From contig JAJKFH010002859.1 in the NCBI GenBank assembly GCA_023333565.1, forward strand, positions 434,001 to 498,000: a DNA stretch of 64,000 bases, written 5' to 3'. A program made the translations under genes and the position numbers. Below the pieces are notes generated by a model. That model did no database searches, was not told where the DNA came from, and saw nothing but the letters and a program-made list of their open reading frames with translations. The stretch comes from Puffinus mauretanicus (Eukaryota > Chordata > Aves > Procellariiformes > Procellariidae). Positions 38,280 through 49,798 of the stretch are shown piece after piece. Numbering within the stretch: position 1 is the stretch's first letter; each line of letters starts with the position of its first letter.

Positions 38280-41200
38280 AATCTTCTCTTTACGGGGGTT
38301 TGAAAAGGAAATCCTGAGTCTGTTCTTTAACATATAATTTTGGTATCTAAAAACAGCACTTGGGATTAGCAGGCTTGTCAGAAAAACAAGAATTTAGATG
38401 TTCAAAAAAACTCAACAATCCACCCCCAGCTTTTCAACTGTGTCAGGCATTATTTGGCTGTACACAGCTGCTGTAAGATGAAGAGAGAGGAAATGCAATG
38501 AAAGGAAAAGGTGTTATTTTAAGGACATGATCTGAAAATAATGGAATCGCCCAAACTGCTTCATATCAAGTGGTTTACATGCTCTGCAAAGAGATGAAAA
38601 TGCACTCTGATCTCACATTTGGGCAAGTCTTAATTATAGACTCACTTGACAACAAGATCAAGTCTCTTGGAACTTGTTTCTTTCTTTTGGTTTTCTCTAA
38701 AAAACAAAGAAACTATGATTTGTATTCATCCTCTTCTTCCTCTCCTCTCTGCACACAGATACTAGTCTGCTTTGTAAATCAGGAATGAAACGAGATATAG
38801 CCAGTTGACACTAATAAATGATTTTATGGAGGCATGGAGACTGCTATCATTATTCCTGACAACAGATAAAAAGTTGTCTTCTCCCTGATTCCATTCTTCC
38901 AAAAGTATTTCTGTCTGCCCATGTTTACTAGTCATTTCAGATGTAGCTCTTGGGTCAGATTTTTTTGCTGTTCTCCTGCTCTGTTTGCTGTTCAACCTCT
39001 GGCAACATTTTGCTCATATGAAGCTACAAAAGAAAGACTAAGTTTTTATAATTTAAAATGTTTTGTTGTCATGGCGTATAGATTTACTTCAAGTGCTCTG
39101 GTTGTGAGTGCCTAAAAATGCCCTTTAATAATGCTGGCATTTTTTTTTAATACCTGCTGGCCATGAAGGCTTCATTTTAAAATACTTAAGAAAAATAACA
39201 TACATACATAAGAAATTGCAAAATTGACCTCTAGGTTTTGACAAAGTTTGAAGTATTACTTCAGTTTTCCAAACAAAATTTGCTCTTTGTTCTGCTTCTC
39301 CTCCTACTTCTCTACTCGCTTTTTTGGTGTTACCAGTAGAAGATTTTCCTCATCTTCCATCGAGCTTTCATTGTGTGTTCCACAGGAGACCATCACTGGT
39401 CTTCTTCAGCCATAGTCATCTTGGATACCCTCATCCTCTAGCTCAGGTTCAACCACCGACCATAAGGTATCTCCCTACTCTAGGGCATCTCCTGGAATCT
39501 CCTCAGTGACAAACTATCTTCGTGTACATGTAGCCATCAGCCCAGACTCTAGAAAGATAAATTACTTTCTTATACCTTGTAAACTCTCTTCTCGTTTCCT
39601 CTGTGGGTACTACCTTTATAACCTCCTACCCTGTCATTCTGATGAACGATACTATAATACTGCTGTTCCCTTCTTTTCTTCATTTCTAGATGTACAGCTA
39701 AACTGGATATGAATGCACATAAATACACACAAACATTAATTGGAGTGTTGGGGAGAATTATGGGAATAGAAACAAGAACATTAGCCTCTGAAGTATATTT
39801 AAGTTTCAAAACCGAACACTCAGGAGTCGAGTTGAAATTCAGTGCTTGTACATATATCATAATTAAAAACTGTATTTTTCTACACTGCGCATGAGTTTGA
39901 TTGCATTTTCAACATGAGACCTGCTCAGAAACCCAAAGCGCAGGGATCATCCTTTCTTCTTCCCTCCTCTCCTCCCCAGAGAAATAATATTATAAACATG
40001 GTCAGAAAACAAACTAAGCCTTCTATGATTACTCAACTCAAAATTTTCTGACACTTCGAATATAAAAGCAAAATATTTTATTAGAAGAGTGTCAGTGTTT
40101 CAAGTATGCATGCTTGCTAAGCACCTGAAGGAGTTTGCCAGAGAATCTGGCACTCCCTTTTGTAAATGTGCTATGATACAACCTCCAGCTTGACCCATCA
40201 CTATATTCTTAATCAGAGGCCACCGTATTCAGTGAATGGTTCAGTTAACAAATGATAGATTGCAGGAAGGGTAAAGTGTTGGAATAGCAAAGAAGGTGGA
40301 GATTCCTACTGCAGGCATGTGCTGGGAAAGGTAATCCTAATGTGAACAAATTAAATCTCTACAGGCCATGCTAATTATATCATCTCCTTGGTTTCTCTGG
40401 AACCCCTACTGTTTCTGTTGCTATGTGTATCACGTGTATCAAGTGGGAATTCACAAGGACATCTCATGCCTTTGTGAGGTACCACGCCATGCAGTAGGGA
40501 AGCAGTGGTGCCTCTCATCTCTCTTTGCTAGCATACTCCACAAGATGGTCGAAGAAAAATATGGGAAAATGTGGCTTACTGAGAAGAGGAGGATGTTTGT
40601 AGTCCTCCAAGGAAAAACATCTTTGTGAAATGTGCTCCTTGTGCTGTGGCAGTGACTGGGGAGAGGCTGAGGGGGAGGCAGGAGCCTCCCAAGCCAAGTA
40701 CCACACACTTCAGCCTTCTAGGTAGTCCCCAATGGTGTCGCTGTGGAGTACGTTTTTAATCTTTATTTTGCCATGTTGAATAATACAATCCAATCTTTAA
40801 GTGGCTGAAGTGAAACATGTTGGTAATAGATTCACACCTTTTTCTGAATGGAGCCCGCAGTTCTAGGCATAATATCTAAATTAAATATTTATAAAGAATC
40901 TCCACGTGATATAAAAACATTGTTTATATGAATAAAACAATTATAATACATATACAGTAGCAAAATCTAATATTTGAATCTCGGCTCCCAAAATTTCAAA
41001 TTTGTCACTGAAACAATTGGTTAAAATTTGAAAGAAAGGCTGACATTTATCCCCTAGTATTTTACATATAAATATCCTTTTTATGACAGCAATCCTTTTC
41101 CTCAGGTACTTTGCTACTTATATTTCTGTGAGTTTCATATGCTGTAACAACTCTATGACACTGAAAATGTTCATATACTGTTCAGCTGTAACAGACCAGA

Positions 41201-41800
41201 CTTCTTTTCTTCTACAAGAAAAGAATTGGTATATCAGTGTTTAAAAAACAAAATAATTCACTTCAAAATTGAAAATTCCTTCCATTCCCTTTCCAATAAC
41301 ACAAACTAATGGATGTTTGCAGTGTTTTGTTTATGAAAATGAGAAATATGCAAAATATGGAAGCAACAAAATGAAATCATGTGGTTTGATATATTTGCAT
41401 TTCAGTTTTCTGTGTGAAAATGCAAAATGCCTACCACATCTGCCTTAACTGCTTACAGATGATTTCTTTCATCTGTTGCAAAAGTTGTCAAATACAAAAG
41501 AGAAGTACCCAAGTTTCTGATGATGTTCATGTTTTGATTAGTTCTTGACCTTTTGGAATTCACGTGTATCTAATCTTTCTAGAGTATTACAGTGATGCCA
41601 AATAGTACCTCACAACTTTACATATTTCAGAACTGCATTTACATAGGAAGTAATAGTTGGTAAATTGCAGGCGTTTCTACCACTTAGAAACACCATGGGT
41701 TTTGCTCCCCTGAATTTCAAAGCCTTTCCTTGTATCTGCAATGTTGTTGAGCTACGCGTGTGCCATAAGAACACCATGTGTTAGGTTGCTGAGGTGTATT
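38280..41800. other. AT-rich noncoding DNA, nothing recognised
   Basis: Short open frames only, with no supported exon, repeat family or RNA gene. Confidence 0.55.
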
Positions 41801-41804
41801 TATG

Positions 41805-41858
41805 TAAACTGCAGCAATACAGATACATATATAAATTGCAGCAACGCAGATGCACATA
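41805..41858 (+). repeat. two-copy 27-bp tandem repeat
   Basis: Unit 1 (41805-41831) and unit 2 (41832-41858) align without gaps over 27 bp and differ at five positions. All five differences are transitions (C/T or A/G). The shared core is tgcagcaa followed by cagat. Confidence 0.8.
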
Positions 41859-42093
41859 GACATCTACAGAATATGGAGGGGGGAGACAGAAATCTCATAA
41901 AATGTATAGTTTAAAAAATGTGAGTTGGTATTGTATCTTTGGAGACTATCAAATGCTGTGTTCTTTAATTTCTGGAAGGGGAAAAATTGAAACATCCAAC
42001 TACTAACTTTGTATTTCGACTTCAAAGTTTGGAATTAAATTTGTGGGGGGAACTAAGCAAAGGCATAGAGTAACATGAAAAAAATGCAATATA

Positions 42094-42190
42094 GACTTAC
42101 AAAATAAGTCATGATAAAGGACATTTTAGAAAACAGAAGGACTTAGAAAATAAGTCATGATAAAGGAAGATTTTTTTAAAAAAAGAAGGA
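42094..42190 (+). repeat. two-copy tandem duplication, period 46 bp
   Basis: gactta at 42094 and again at 42140 each begin a copy. The first 28 bases differ at a single site (gacttac versus gacttag), after which the copies diverge into A- and T-rich sequence. The high identity of the first part suggests a fairly recent duplication or a conserved core aaaataagtcatgataaagg. Confidence 0.8.
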
Positions 42191-42529
42191 AGCTTATGGG
42201 CTTGGATATTTGAAAGATTCTATATATTCTTATTTCTCTTTCTTATCAGCGAAACTGTGCACTTTATTATGCTTTAACATGTTAGGTATGATGGGTATCT
42301 TGTAGCTGTGGTTTGACAGGTTTGTTCATCATAGTTCATTTCACAGTTTGTGAGTGCCATTTGTTTTTCTTTCTATCCTTAGACAAAGTTGCTGACGTGC
42401 AGTGCCAGTATTATTTCAAGACAACGGCAGATGAAACCATCCTAAGCATTATCTATTGCTAAAAACTAATGCTAGAGCAGGTTTGTGACCTGCTTACTTT
42501 TATGTGGGTTTAGTTCATTTGAAAGCTGC

Positions 42530-42720
42530 CAGTGCTGGTGCAGAGAAAGCTTAAGTATCCGAGACGACTTATAGAAGTGCTACGGGATGCTGTTACTGAT
42601 AGTGCAGGCACGGCAGCCGCAGAGGGAACACAAGCTTTCCCGGCTGGAGCTGTGCTGCCCGAGTTCGCCCTTACTTGGTTACGGACTAACCCCCACCCGG
42701 GGAGCGTGCAGTAGGGAGAT
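42530..42720. other. short CpG-rich patch
   Basis: About eleven CpGs in 190 bp, flanked by AT-rich, CpG-poor DNA. Frames are open on both strands (60 and 71 codons), but the + frame has no ATG at its start and neither resembles a known protein. It may be a conserved regulatory element or a fragment of an unrecognised GC-rich repeat. Confidence 0.4.
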
Positions 42721-42729
42721 CTCATTGCC

Positions 42730-45700
42730 AGTCGTGAATTTTATTAACTAATTTGTATGGTAGACCTTACAGGAACTGAGCAGTACAGAAAAGACTGTGT
42801 GTGACTCTAGGCAAAGGCTTGTCCTAACTCTGGAAATGTTTGTTACAGCTTGGAAATATATCGTCTTATGATCGTTCTGAAAATTTTTGTAATGTAAGCT
42901 ATTCCAAATCCTATCAGATTTGGAAGTAATAGGTATATTTGTTACTTCTATTTTCATCCTTTTCTTTATTTTTCTTTGCAATATTTCAGTCTACCGTCTA
43001 CAATGTGTGCAACAATAAGAGAGGTGATTGGTTATCTCTATGAATATATAAATCCCAAATGCAGGCAGGCTGCAAAAGAAGGAGGGAAATGCAGGTGATA
43101 AAATTTAAATAATCTCAAGAAGAATGTGTTCATATTTGGGTGATTAGAGATAATGTACTGCCTGGCAAAAAAAGAAGGGAATATGTAACGGTTGTTTAAA
43201 TTTAATTTAAATTCAACTGTACTTCTTCTGTCCTCATAACAGTTGTATTTCCTAAAATGCATTATCTCTTATGAACATTTGTTGGTGTAGCACTGCAGAT
43301 AAAGGAATCCACTCTTGAATAAAAAGATTTATAGGGATATTTGGAGCGTTTACATGTGTGTACATGTTTTCAAATTGGGAATTACTGTGGAAAGTCTTTG
43401 TGAGATCTCTAGAGCGGTTTCCAGAGATACATGTTTGCTGTAGCAAGCATGGCATGGCGTGGCATAAAACGGATAACTCAAGGCAGGGACACAGCGATTT
43501 CTAATGGGGTTTTGGACATTAGGTAAACCATGCAGTTGTGAATATCAAGTTGCTGTCTTTCCATTTCTTGCAAGACAACAGAAAATGCTTATTACTGTTC
43601 AAAAGCTTCTCTATAGAAGAGAAAAATCTTTAAGGCGTGTTGCTATGCATTTCCTTATTTCAACAAACGCTCCTTGAAATGGGTAGGAAACGTACACAAG
43701 AGAATCTGTTCACAGCGATCCTCAGTAACTTCCCGTTGTTAATCAAACAGCCACACGAGTGGTTTCAAGTGCATAAGTTTCCTTGTTTGAAGCATTTTTT
43801 CCTTTTAATATTGGTGCTGTGACAATTGGGTTTTTTTCAGATGAGTGTAACTTTCAGAGCTGGAGTGCTGCAGACATAAGGAGAGCGTAAAGCATCAAAT
43901 GTATCAAATGACTACTGAATGCTATCTTGGGAAATTTAGTACAATCTAAGAGGGATAATGAACTGAAGGGATGTTAATGCTAGTTATTTTTGTTTGTAAT
44001 CCCCTCTCTTCTCATCCTGTTGCTTCCCTAGCATTTTTTGAAGTTCTTTTTATTTTATTTTTACATTAAATTTTGTTCTCCTGGACCACAGCAGGGAACA
44101 GATGAGCTAAGTCAAATGTTTCTGTTGATTTTAGTGGGATTTAAGTCAGAATCTATGTTTATTGTTATTAAAGAATCCCACCAGGATGCACAAATATATC
44201 TCAAAGCTTAAATGATGGAACTCAGCGTGTCTGTAATTTACTAATATATTGACTATGTGTGCACGTGCACACATTTCTGAAGATGTTGAAATGTGAAACT
44301 GATACACCACTGGTAATTGTTAGCTGCCCACAGTTTAGGATCTGCTAGCTGATGGGTTTCTGCAAGCCTGCACATCTGAATTGAGTAGATGTTAATTCAA
44401 AGCTGCTTTTGATTTTATGTACGTTACAGCTAGAGAAAAAGTCAGAGTTGGAACAATAAGCCTGGCACAAGTGACACACAAGAAATGAGAGAGGAACCAA
44501 AATCATTCATGGAAGATGAAAGGAACATGCAGTAGAGAGATATATATAAACTAAATTCCCCATATGGATAGCTTAATATGTCTTATTTAAATGAATTCAG
44601 AGTCCCAACTATAAAAAACAATATTGTATTATCATGTTGAGAAATTTTCCTTCATTTTTCACACAAACTTACATATAAGCTTAATTTAAAGATAGTTGAG
44701 TCCCCATGCTTAGGAATAGTATTTAGCTGATTATGGGAGCCACACAGCCACCATTGTATGGGGCTTTGTAAGCACTGGGTTGCAATGTGGTTTTTAGATT
44801 ATGGTCTGTAGTGTAGTTTAGGATCTGTATCCTTTTCTTTTGTCTTTCAGTGTTACATTTTGCAAATAAATCACATATCAAAAATTGATGGACTGTCAAA
44901 TGGCTTTTTAATGCAATCTTGTGAAAATTCCTAACAGAAAGTATTTGTTTGATTATAAAAGCAAATGGGTGAAATGTTCGGTGTAAGAGTACACATTAGG
45001 CACATGTAGTTCACAACAATCTTCCAAACAAAAGAAAAAACATTGGACTGATATTTACATCTGCAGCAGAAAACTGAGCATGTAAATGAAACGATCTTGT
45101 AATTACTATCTTTTAATTTTTAGAGTTTTTTTAATTTTGAAAAGTGGGAAATTTTTGGTTTAATTTTTCACTTTAGATTTAAAGGGTTTTTTTCAACTAT
45201 GCCAATAACTCAGAAACACAGAAACGTAGATCCCTCTAGAAGTCAAGAAGTCAAGAGAGTATGTAATACTAAGTGAGAGTTATGTCCTATGAAACCTGCA
45301 CTAAAATCACTCAAATAAAAAAAGAACAACACAAAATGTTTTTAGAAAGAAGATCTTTATGAAAAAAGCCATTATATGAAGGGTTTTTTTCTCCAATGTT
45401 GATAACTATTTTATCTATAACAAGTCAGAAAGTTCCAGTTTTATTGGAGATACTTAAAACTTTTCATGGAAAATGTAGTGGATATGAGTATGTTCCCCAA
45501 AATTTATGATTTAATGAAATCAGGATTTGGGGGAAATTCTGTTTTTTCACTGTACAAATCTCATCATTACTTTCAAAAAACATCTCTGCATGTCAGTGAC
45601 AGACATATCTTTTCTTTCTTAACCATGATTGTGGAAGATTTTAGGAGACACAGTTATGACTATTTATAACTCTATAGTGTATGATGCACTACACTAAAAG

Positions 45701-46470
45701 TTCCCAAGCTAAATTATTCTACCTTAGTCCATCTTCATGGTTTTTACAGTAGCACAGATTATTGGTTACTGCTCCTTGAAAGACTAATTGTTTCAAGCTG
45801 GGAACAGTTCTTGAGGAGTCTTGGTCATTAGTGACGCTCTGAAAAATCATGTGCAAAAGCTCTGTTTATATAAGAAGTTTACTCATGTTTATTGTGGCAT
45901 TTTCCATTAAAGACGAATAAGAAGTATTCTTGTATATTTCCAGTAATCCTACATTAATAGCCCGTGGGGAGTTGAGTAACATTTCTGCCCGTATTTGATT
46001 CGTGCTAATTCTTGAAGGCTTATCAGTGTAGTACAGCATCGTGTAACTTCAAATCTCAATATATTTTCTTTTTAGCTTTTAAACTATAAAATGTTATCTT
46101 TTACCTCAATTCGACCTAGTGTTCCCAGTAGAAAAGTCTACTACTGATTTTAATTTTATAAACTTACCAGCTTGCTGAGTGCCTTCTATTAATTATTCAG
46201 TTGTTCTGTACCCAGTAAAGTTAAAGTGAAGCATTGGCGCAGAACAGTTCATAGGGTGAGACCTTAAAATACCTGTGCTCAACCAATATTTCTGTTTGGA
46301 GCTCTGCTTTGATCAGTAAATGAGTCTTCTAGGTGAGATGTGAGTGCTTTCTATATACATATGTCTTCATCTTTACCTATGTTATTTTTGGTTTATTTCC
46401 TTTCAAGTTTTAGGTGAACATTTTAAATTTTGGGGTGTTTGAAGTTAGGCACTTAAATCTTTGTTCAGGC
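42730..46470. other. AT-rich noncoding DNA, nothing recognised
   Basis: No supported exon. It contains a 20-bp perfect palindrome at 44255-44274. Otherwise it is ordinary AT-rich sequence. Confidence 0.55.
44255..44274. repeat. 20-bp perfect palindrome centred on CACGTG
   Basis: atgtgtgcacgtgcacacat reads the same on both strands. The centre is an E-box (CACGTG), the core site of bHLH factors such as the MYC, USF and CLOCK families. Occupancy cannot be inferred from sequence. Confidence 0.75.
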
Positions 46471-46712
46471 ATTGTCCTGGTTTCAGCTGGGATAGAGTTA
46501 ATTTTCTTCCTAGTAGCTGGTATAGTGCTGTGTTTTGGATTTAGCACGAGAAGAATGTTGATAACACACTGGTGTTTTAGTTGTTGCTAAGTAGCGCTTA
46601 CACTTGTCAAGGACTTTTCAGCTTCCCATGCTCTACCAGGTGGACAAGAAACTGTGAAGGAGCATAGCCAGGACAGCTGACCCAACTGGCCAGTGGGGTA
46701 TTCCATACCATA

Positions 46713-46734
46713 TGATGTCATGCTCAATATATAA
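46713..46734 (+). promoter_or_regulatory. LTR core promoter motifs, copy 1
   Basis: A CRE/AP-1-like tgatgtca (46713-46720) is followed within 6 bp by caatatataaa, a TATA-type box. The same arrangement is kept in the second LTR, which supports a functional U3 promoter in the ancestral element. Present activity is unknown. Confidence 0.5.
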
Positions 46735-46839
46735 ACTAGAAGGTGTGGTCTGGGAAGCAGCGATCGCTGCTCAGGGACCGGCTGGCATCGGTTGGCAGGT
46801 GGTGAGCAATTGCATCATGCATCACTTGCTTTGTATATT

Positions 46840-46872
46840 CTATTATTATTATTGTTATTATTATTACTATTT
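46840..46872 (+). repeat. (TTA)n microsatellite inside LTR copy 1
   Basis: About ten TTA/TAT units with one G and one C interruption. In LTR copy 2 the matching region is much shorter (cattattag), so the array expanded after insertion or between subfamily members. Confidence 0.85.
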
Positions 46873-47589
46873 TACTTTATTTCAAATATCAAACAGTTCT
46901 TATCTCAACCCAAGAGTTTTCTTACTTTTACCTTCCCGATTCCCTCCCCAATCCCACCGCAGGTGGGGGGAGTGAGCGAGTGGCTGCGTGGTTTTTAGTT
47001 GCTGGCTAGGGTTAAAACCACAACAAGCATATATGAGTGGATTATATTTCTGAGCACCTGAGCAATTGCAGCTGCTGTTGACTGCAGTTGAAAGTGATTT
47101 TTCAGTCTGAAAATCAGCTCACTTGTATTTTGATGGCTAAAAATATATATAACTACTTAACTTTAAGTAGATGAGTTTGCACATAAAGATTTTTGACTAA
47201 GAGCAATCTCCTTATGGTGTATGTAAAGCCTCAAAACTTCTGTAATTTTTATATACCTTATTCACATAAATGACAATGATCATTTATCCTTGTGATAAAA
47301 GCTGTGCGTATTGTTCCTTGCTGAAGCAACCTGAGTTCCCAGGTTGGTCCTGCACCTTCAGAAATTCAATAAGCAAATCTTCCCTCCTGACTGCAGGAGC
47401 AGATCATGACATCACCAACCTCTTAAGACAGCGTTTTGGTCATTTGTTCCGAGAAACTTGTACAGCACCAGATACAAGCCTAGCAGTGAGTAGTGGCATT
47501 AATGTGAAGTGTTTAACATCAAGATTCCCTGTGTTGAAGTATCTTGGTTCAACAGCTTTTCATACTGAGGTCTATATAGGAGTGGATCT

Positions 47590-47636
47590 GTGTGTGTGTA
47601 TATACACACACACGCACATATATATATATATATTTT
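47590..47636. repeat. palindromic TG/CA dinucleotide repeat plus (TA)n
   Basis: Positions 47590-47613 form a perfect 24-bp palindrome of the type (GT)n-AT-AT-(AC)n, followed by CGCA and then an alternating TA tract and a T run. Such sequence can extrude as a cruciform and is length-unstable. Confidence 0.85.
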
Positions 47637-47972
47637 TTTTTAAAAACGTGTGTGTACTTCCTCATCAGGACAAAGCTCTTGGGATGGCTCTGTGCTAGTA
47701 TTTTACTTGGAACAGGGAATATGTTCTTGCACCCTCAGGTGCAAGGTCCTTCGGCAGCTAGCGCTCAACGCGTGCATGCTGCGCACCTCAGCTCAGCCAT
47801 CGGTGCACACTTCACCACTGGTTGAGGCATGATGTGGACATACTGTTCCAGTACCAGAGCACCATGCAGTAAAATTGAACCCCAGGCCAATAGTGTAAAT
47901 TCACCTGAACTGGATTCCTTTTTGACGAAACTAAACAAGAATATGTATTACAGGAGGACAGGTGATCATCTT

Positions 47973-47996
47973 CTCTAGTCTTCTAGTAGACTAGAG
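47973..47996. repeat. 9-bp perfect inverted repeat, 6-nt loop
   Basis: ctctagtct (47973-47981) and agactagag (47988-47996) pair perfectly. Small dyad with no assigned role. Confidence 0.65.
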
Positions 47997-48499
47997 CTAC
48001 TCTGGGTAAAACCCCCCAAATGGGTATAATGTAGACATGGGAGCCTTATCACGAATGATGCTGATCTGCAGGTCAACTCAGGACAATTGCGAGTCTGCAA
48101 TTTACTGATACAGATGTAGCCTAAGTACTGTTTTACAGATGAAGATTTGAGGGTTGGGGGGCTGAAGGTCCAATTTTGACAGGTCTCTGTTCCTCTAGCA
48201 AAAAAACCCCTAATTTTGATAATTTGCCCCTAAGTGATTGGGTCAAAGCTACATGGAAATTCACTGTGCAGTCTCCCAAATCCATGCTGGACCCATTTTC
48301 TTTCTCTCAATACTATCATAAATAAATTGGAACTGCCGCCTCCTCCCCATCCACCACCCCCTGAAAGCATGGGTTCAACTCTGATTAACCACCACAAATA
48401 ATACCTTTGGGTCTACCCCTCCTTCTGTGTGTACATTCACAGCATAAAATGTCCCACAACTTTAAGGTCCATTACTTTTAGTAACTAAGTTATTTTTAT

Positions 48500-48790
48500 T
48501 GACCTGAGCAGAGATGGGTTACGTAGCCTTGGCCACCCTCCTGCACTGCGGAAGTGGCTGATGCACGATCCGAAGGGCTGTTCCCAGCGTCTTTATTGAA
48601 CCCCAGATAGCAAGAGGCGGCCAGTGGGCAAAGCGTACTTCAGTAATCTCACGGCTATGGGCAAGTTCACCGGCTCTTGTGGACCTGTTGCTGGAGCCAT
48701 GCAATGGGAACTGTTGCTGCCACATCTTTCCTCCTGGGAGAGAAATACAGTCCACGTCGAATGCAACAGATTGTTAAATCCTGCAGCAAA
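48500..48790 (-). repeat. possible old LTR fragment, - strand
   Basis: A GC- and CpG-richer segment in AT-rich surroundings. Read on the - strand it has a CAATAAA polyadenylation-type signal (48598-48592) about 90 bp before a possible CA end at 48506-48505. That resembles the R-U5 part of a retroviral LTR. No TG start, target duplication or second copy was found in the window, so the identification is tentative. An alternative is a small conserved or CpG-rich unique sequence. Confidence 0.25.
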
Positions 48791-48799
48791 TCTGTGTGG

Positions 48800-49795
48800 T
48801 TTTCTAGCTATGATGGTGTTCTTCCAACTTCATAACCCATCCTCATTAAAAAAAAATAAATTGTTTTTCCCTTATAAGAATGCTGAAAAGGTAAACATTT
48901 TGCTTTTGAAATGAATTAGACTCTAATGCCTAATGTAAGAGATATCAAAAAGAGAATTTTGAGGACCAGTTTTCTCCAAGGTCATTCTCATTTCATTTTA
49001 AGCACACTGAGTAATTATGTATTACCAGTATTTTGTTAATTGCTGATGTTATGTGAATCATTGCTTAGCTCTCTGATATTCAGTTTAGTAGCCAGGCACC
49101 ATTCCTTTCTTCAGTTTTGACAAAGAAAATCTTTTTTTAGTGATGGAAAAGTCGCTCTGTAAACCCTCCTTCTTCTGTGCTGTGGTTCACACAGCCTCAT
49201 GCTCTGTGACTTGCCACGGTTAAGACATCACTTCTATGGAGACGATATATGAAAACACTGGTAGCATATTACTTTTCTGATTTTGTACATCTTACACCAC
49301 CTAAAGTATATAATATAATTTAAAATACAAATCACTGGGTGTAAATTATTTTTGCATACTCACTAATTGGGTTTTAAATTGAACTATGATGTCACAGAAT
49401 TAGTTTTACAATTTTGTTTTTAGTTTTGTGTTTGTCTGTGAGTCCAGGCATTTGCTGAATGAATGATGTCCAGGTCATTTGCCAGTATATTCACTCCAGC
49501 AAAGAGTAGTTATTCAAATTTGGGTTGTTGGTGGAGGACGTGAAGGGTGGGACTTAACTGAGTACATTTGTTATGACCCTGAATTAGCTATGTGTACTGA
49601 AAGCATGATTCAGGACAGACATCACCAAGAAAGCAAGTTACCCAACTTATAGAAATATTACTAAAATAAAAGAGAGACTGTATGCCATAAATGAGAATAA
49701 TTTACCCCCAAACTATGTTTCATGTACTCTCTGTATACATTTTTACTGGAGAATATGAGTTTTCAGAGCATGAAGGAATTTTTTCTTTGAGGTAT
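48800..49795. other. AT-rich noncoding DNA, nothing recognised
   Basis: No exon or repeat recognised between the possible LTR fragment and the CR1 element. Confidence 0.55.
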
Positions 49796-49798
49796 TCC

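Larger units (their letters stand above)
46473..47025 (+). mobile_element. solo LTR of an avian endogenous retrovirus, copy 1
   Basis: A 553-bp element bounded by TGTCCTGG at the left and CCACAACA at the right (TG...CA ends). It is flanked by ggcat and agcat, a 5-bp target duplication with one mismatch. It contains the block tgggatagagttaattttct, a CRE-like tgatgtca (46713-46720), a TATA-type box (46726-46734), a TTA microsatellite and the block ttatctcaaccca near the 3' end. A second copy in the same orientation lies at 54926-55457. No primer-binding site or gag, pol or env frame follows, so it is read as a solo LTR left by recombination between two LTRs. I recognise it as a common bird LTR but cannot give an exact subfamily name. 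The open frames inside it (46712-46998) are incidental. Confidence 0.85.
47030..48495. other. noncoding DNA between repeats
   Basis: No supported exon. It contains a palindromic TG/CA-TA simple repeat at 47590-47636 and a small hairpin at 47973-47996. A 142-codon frame at 47270-47698 runs through the microsatellite and is not convincing as a gene. Confidence 0.55.

Noticed and set aside
42532..42714. 60-codon frame in the CpG cluster
   Set aside because: It has no ATG start, and the opposite strand is equally open. Composition explains it.
46712..46998. Open frames in the first LTR
   Set aside because: They overlap the LTR promoter motifs and TTA repeat, and the second LTR has different frames. 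They are by-products of the repeat.
47270..47698. 142-codon frame on the + strand
   Set aside because: It reads through a TG/CA/TA microsatellite, giving repetitive residues near its end, and has no family resemblance.
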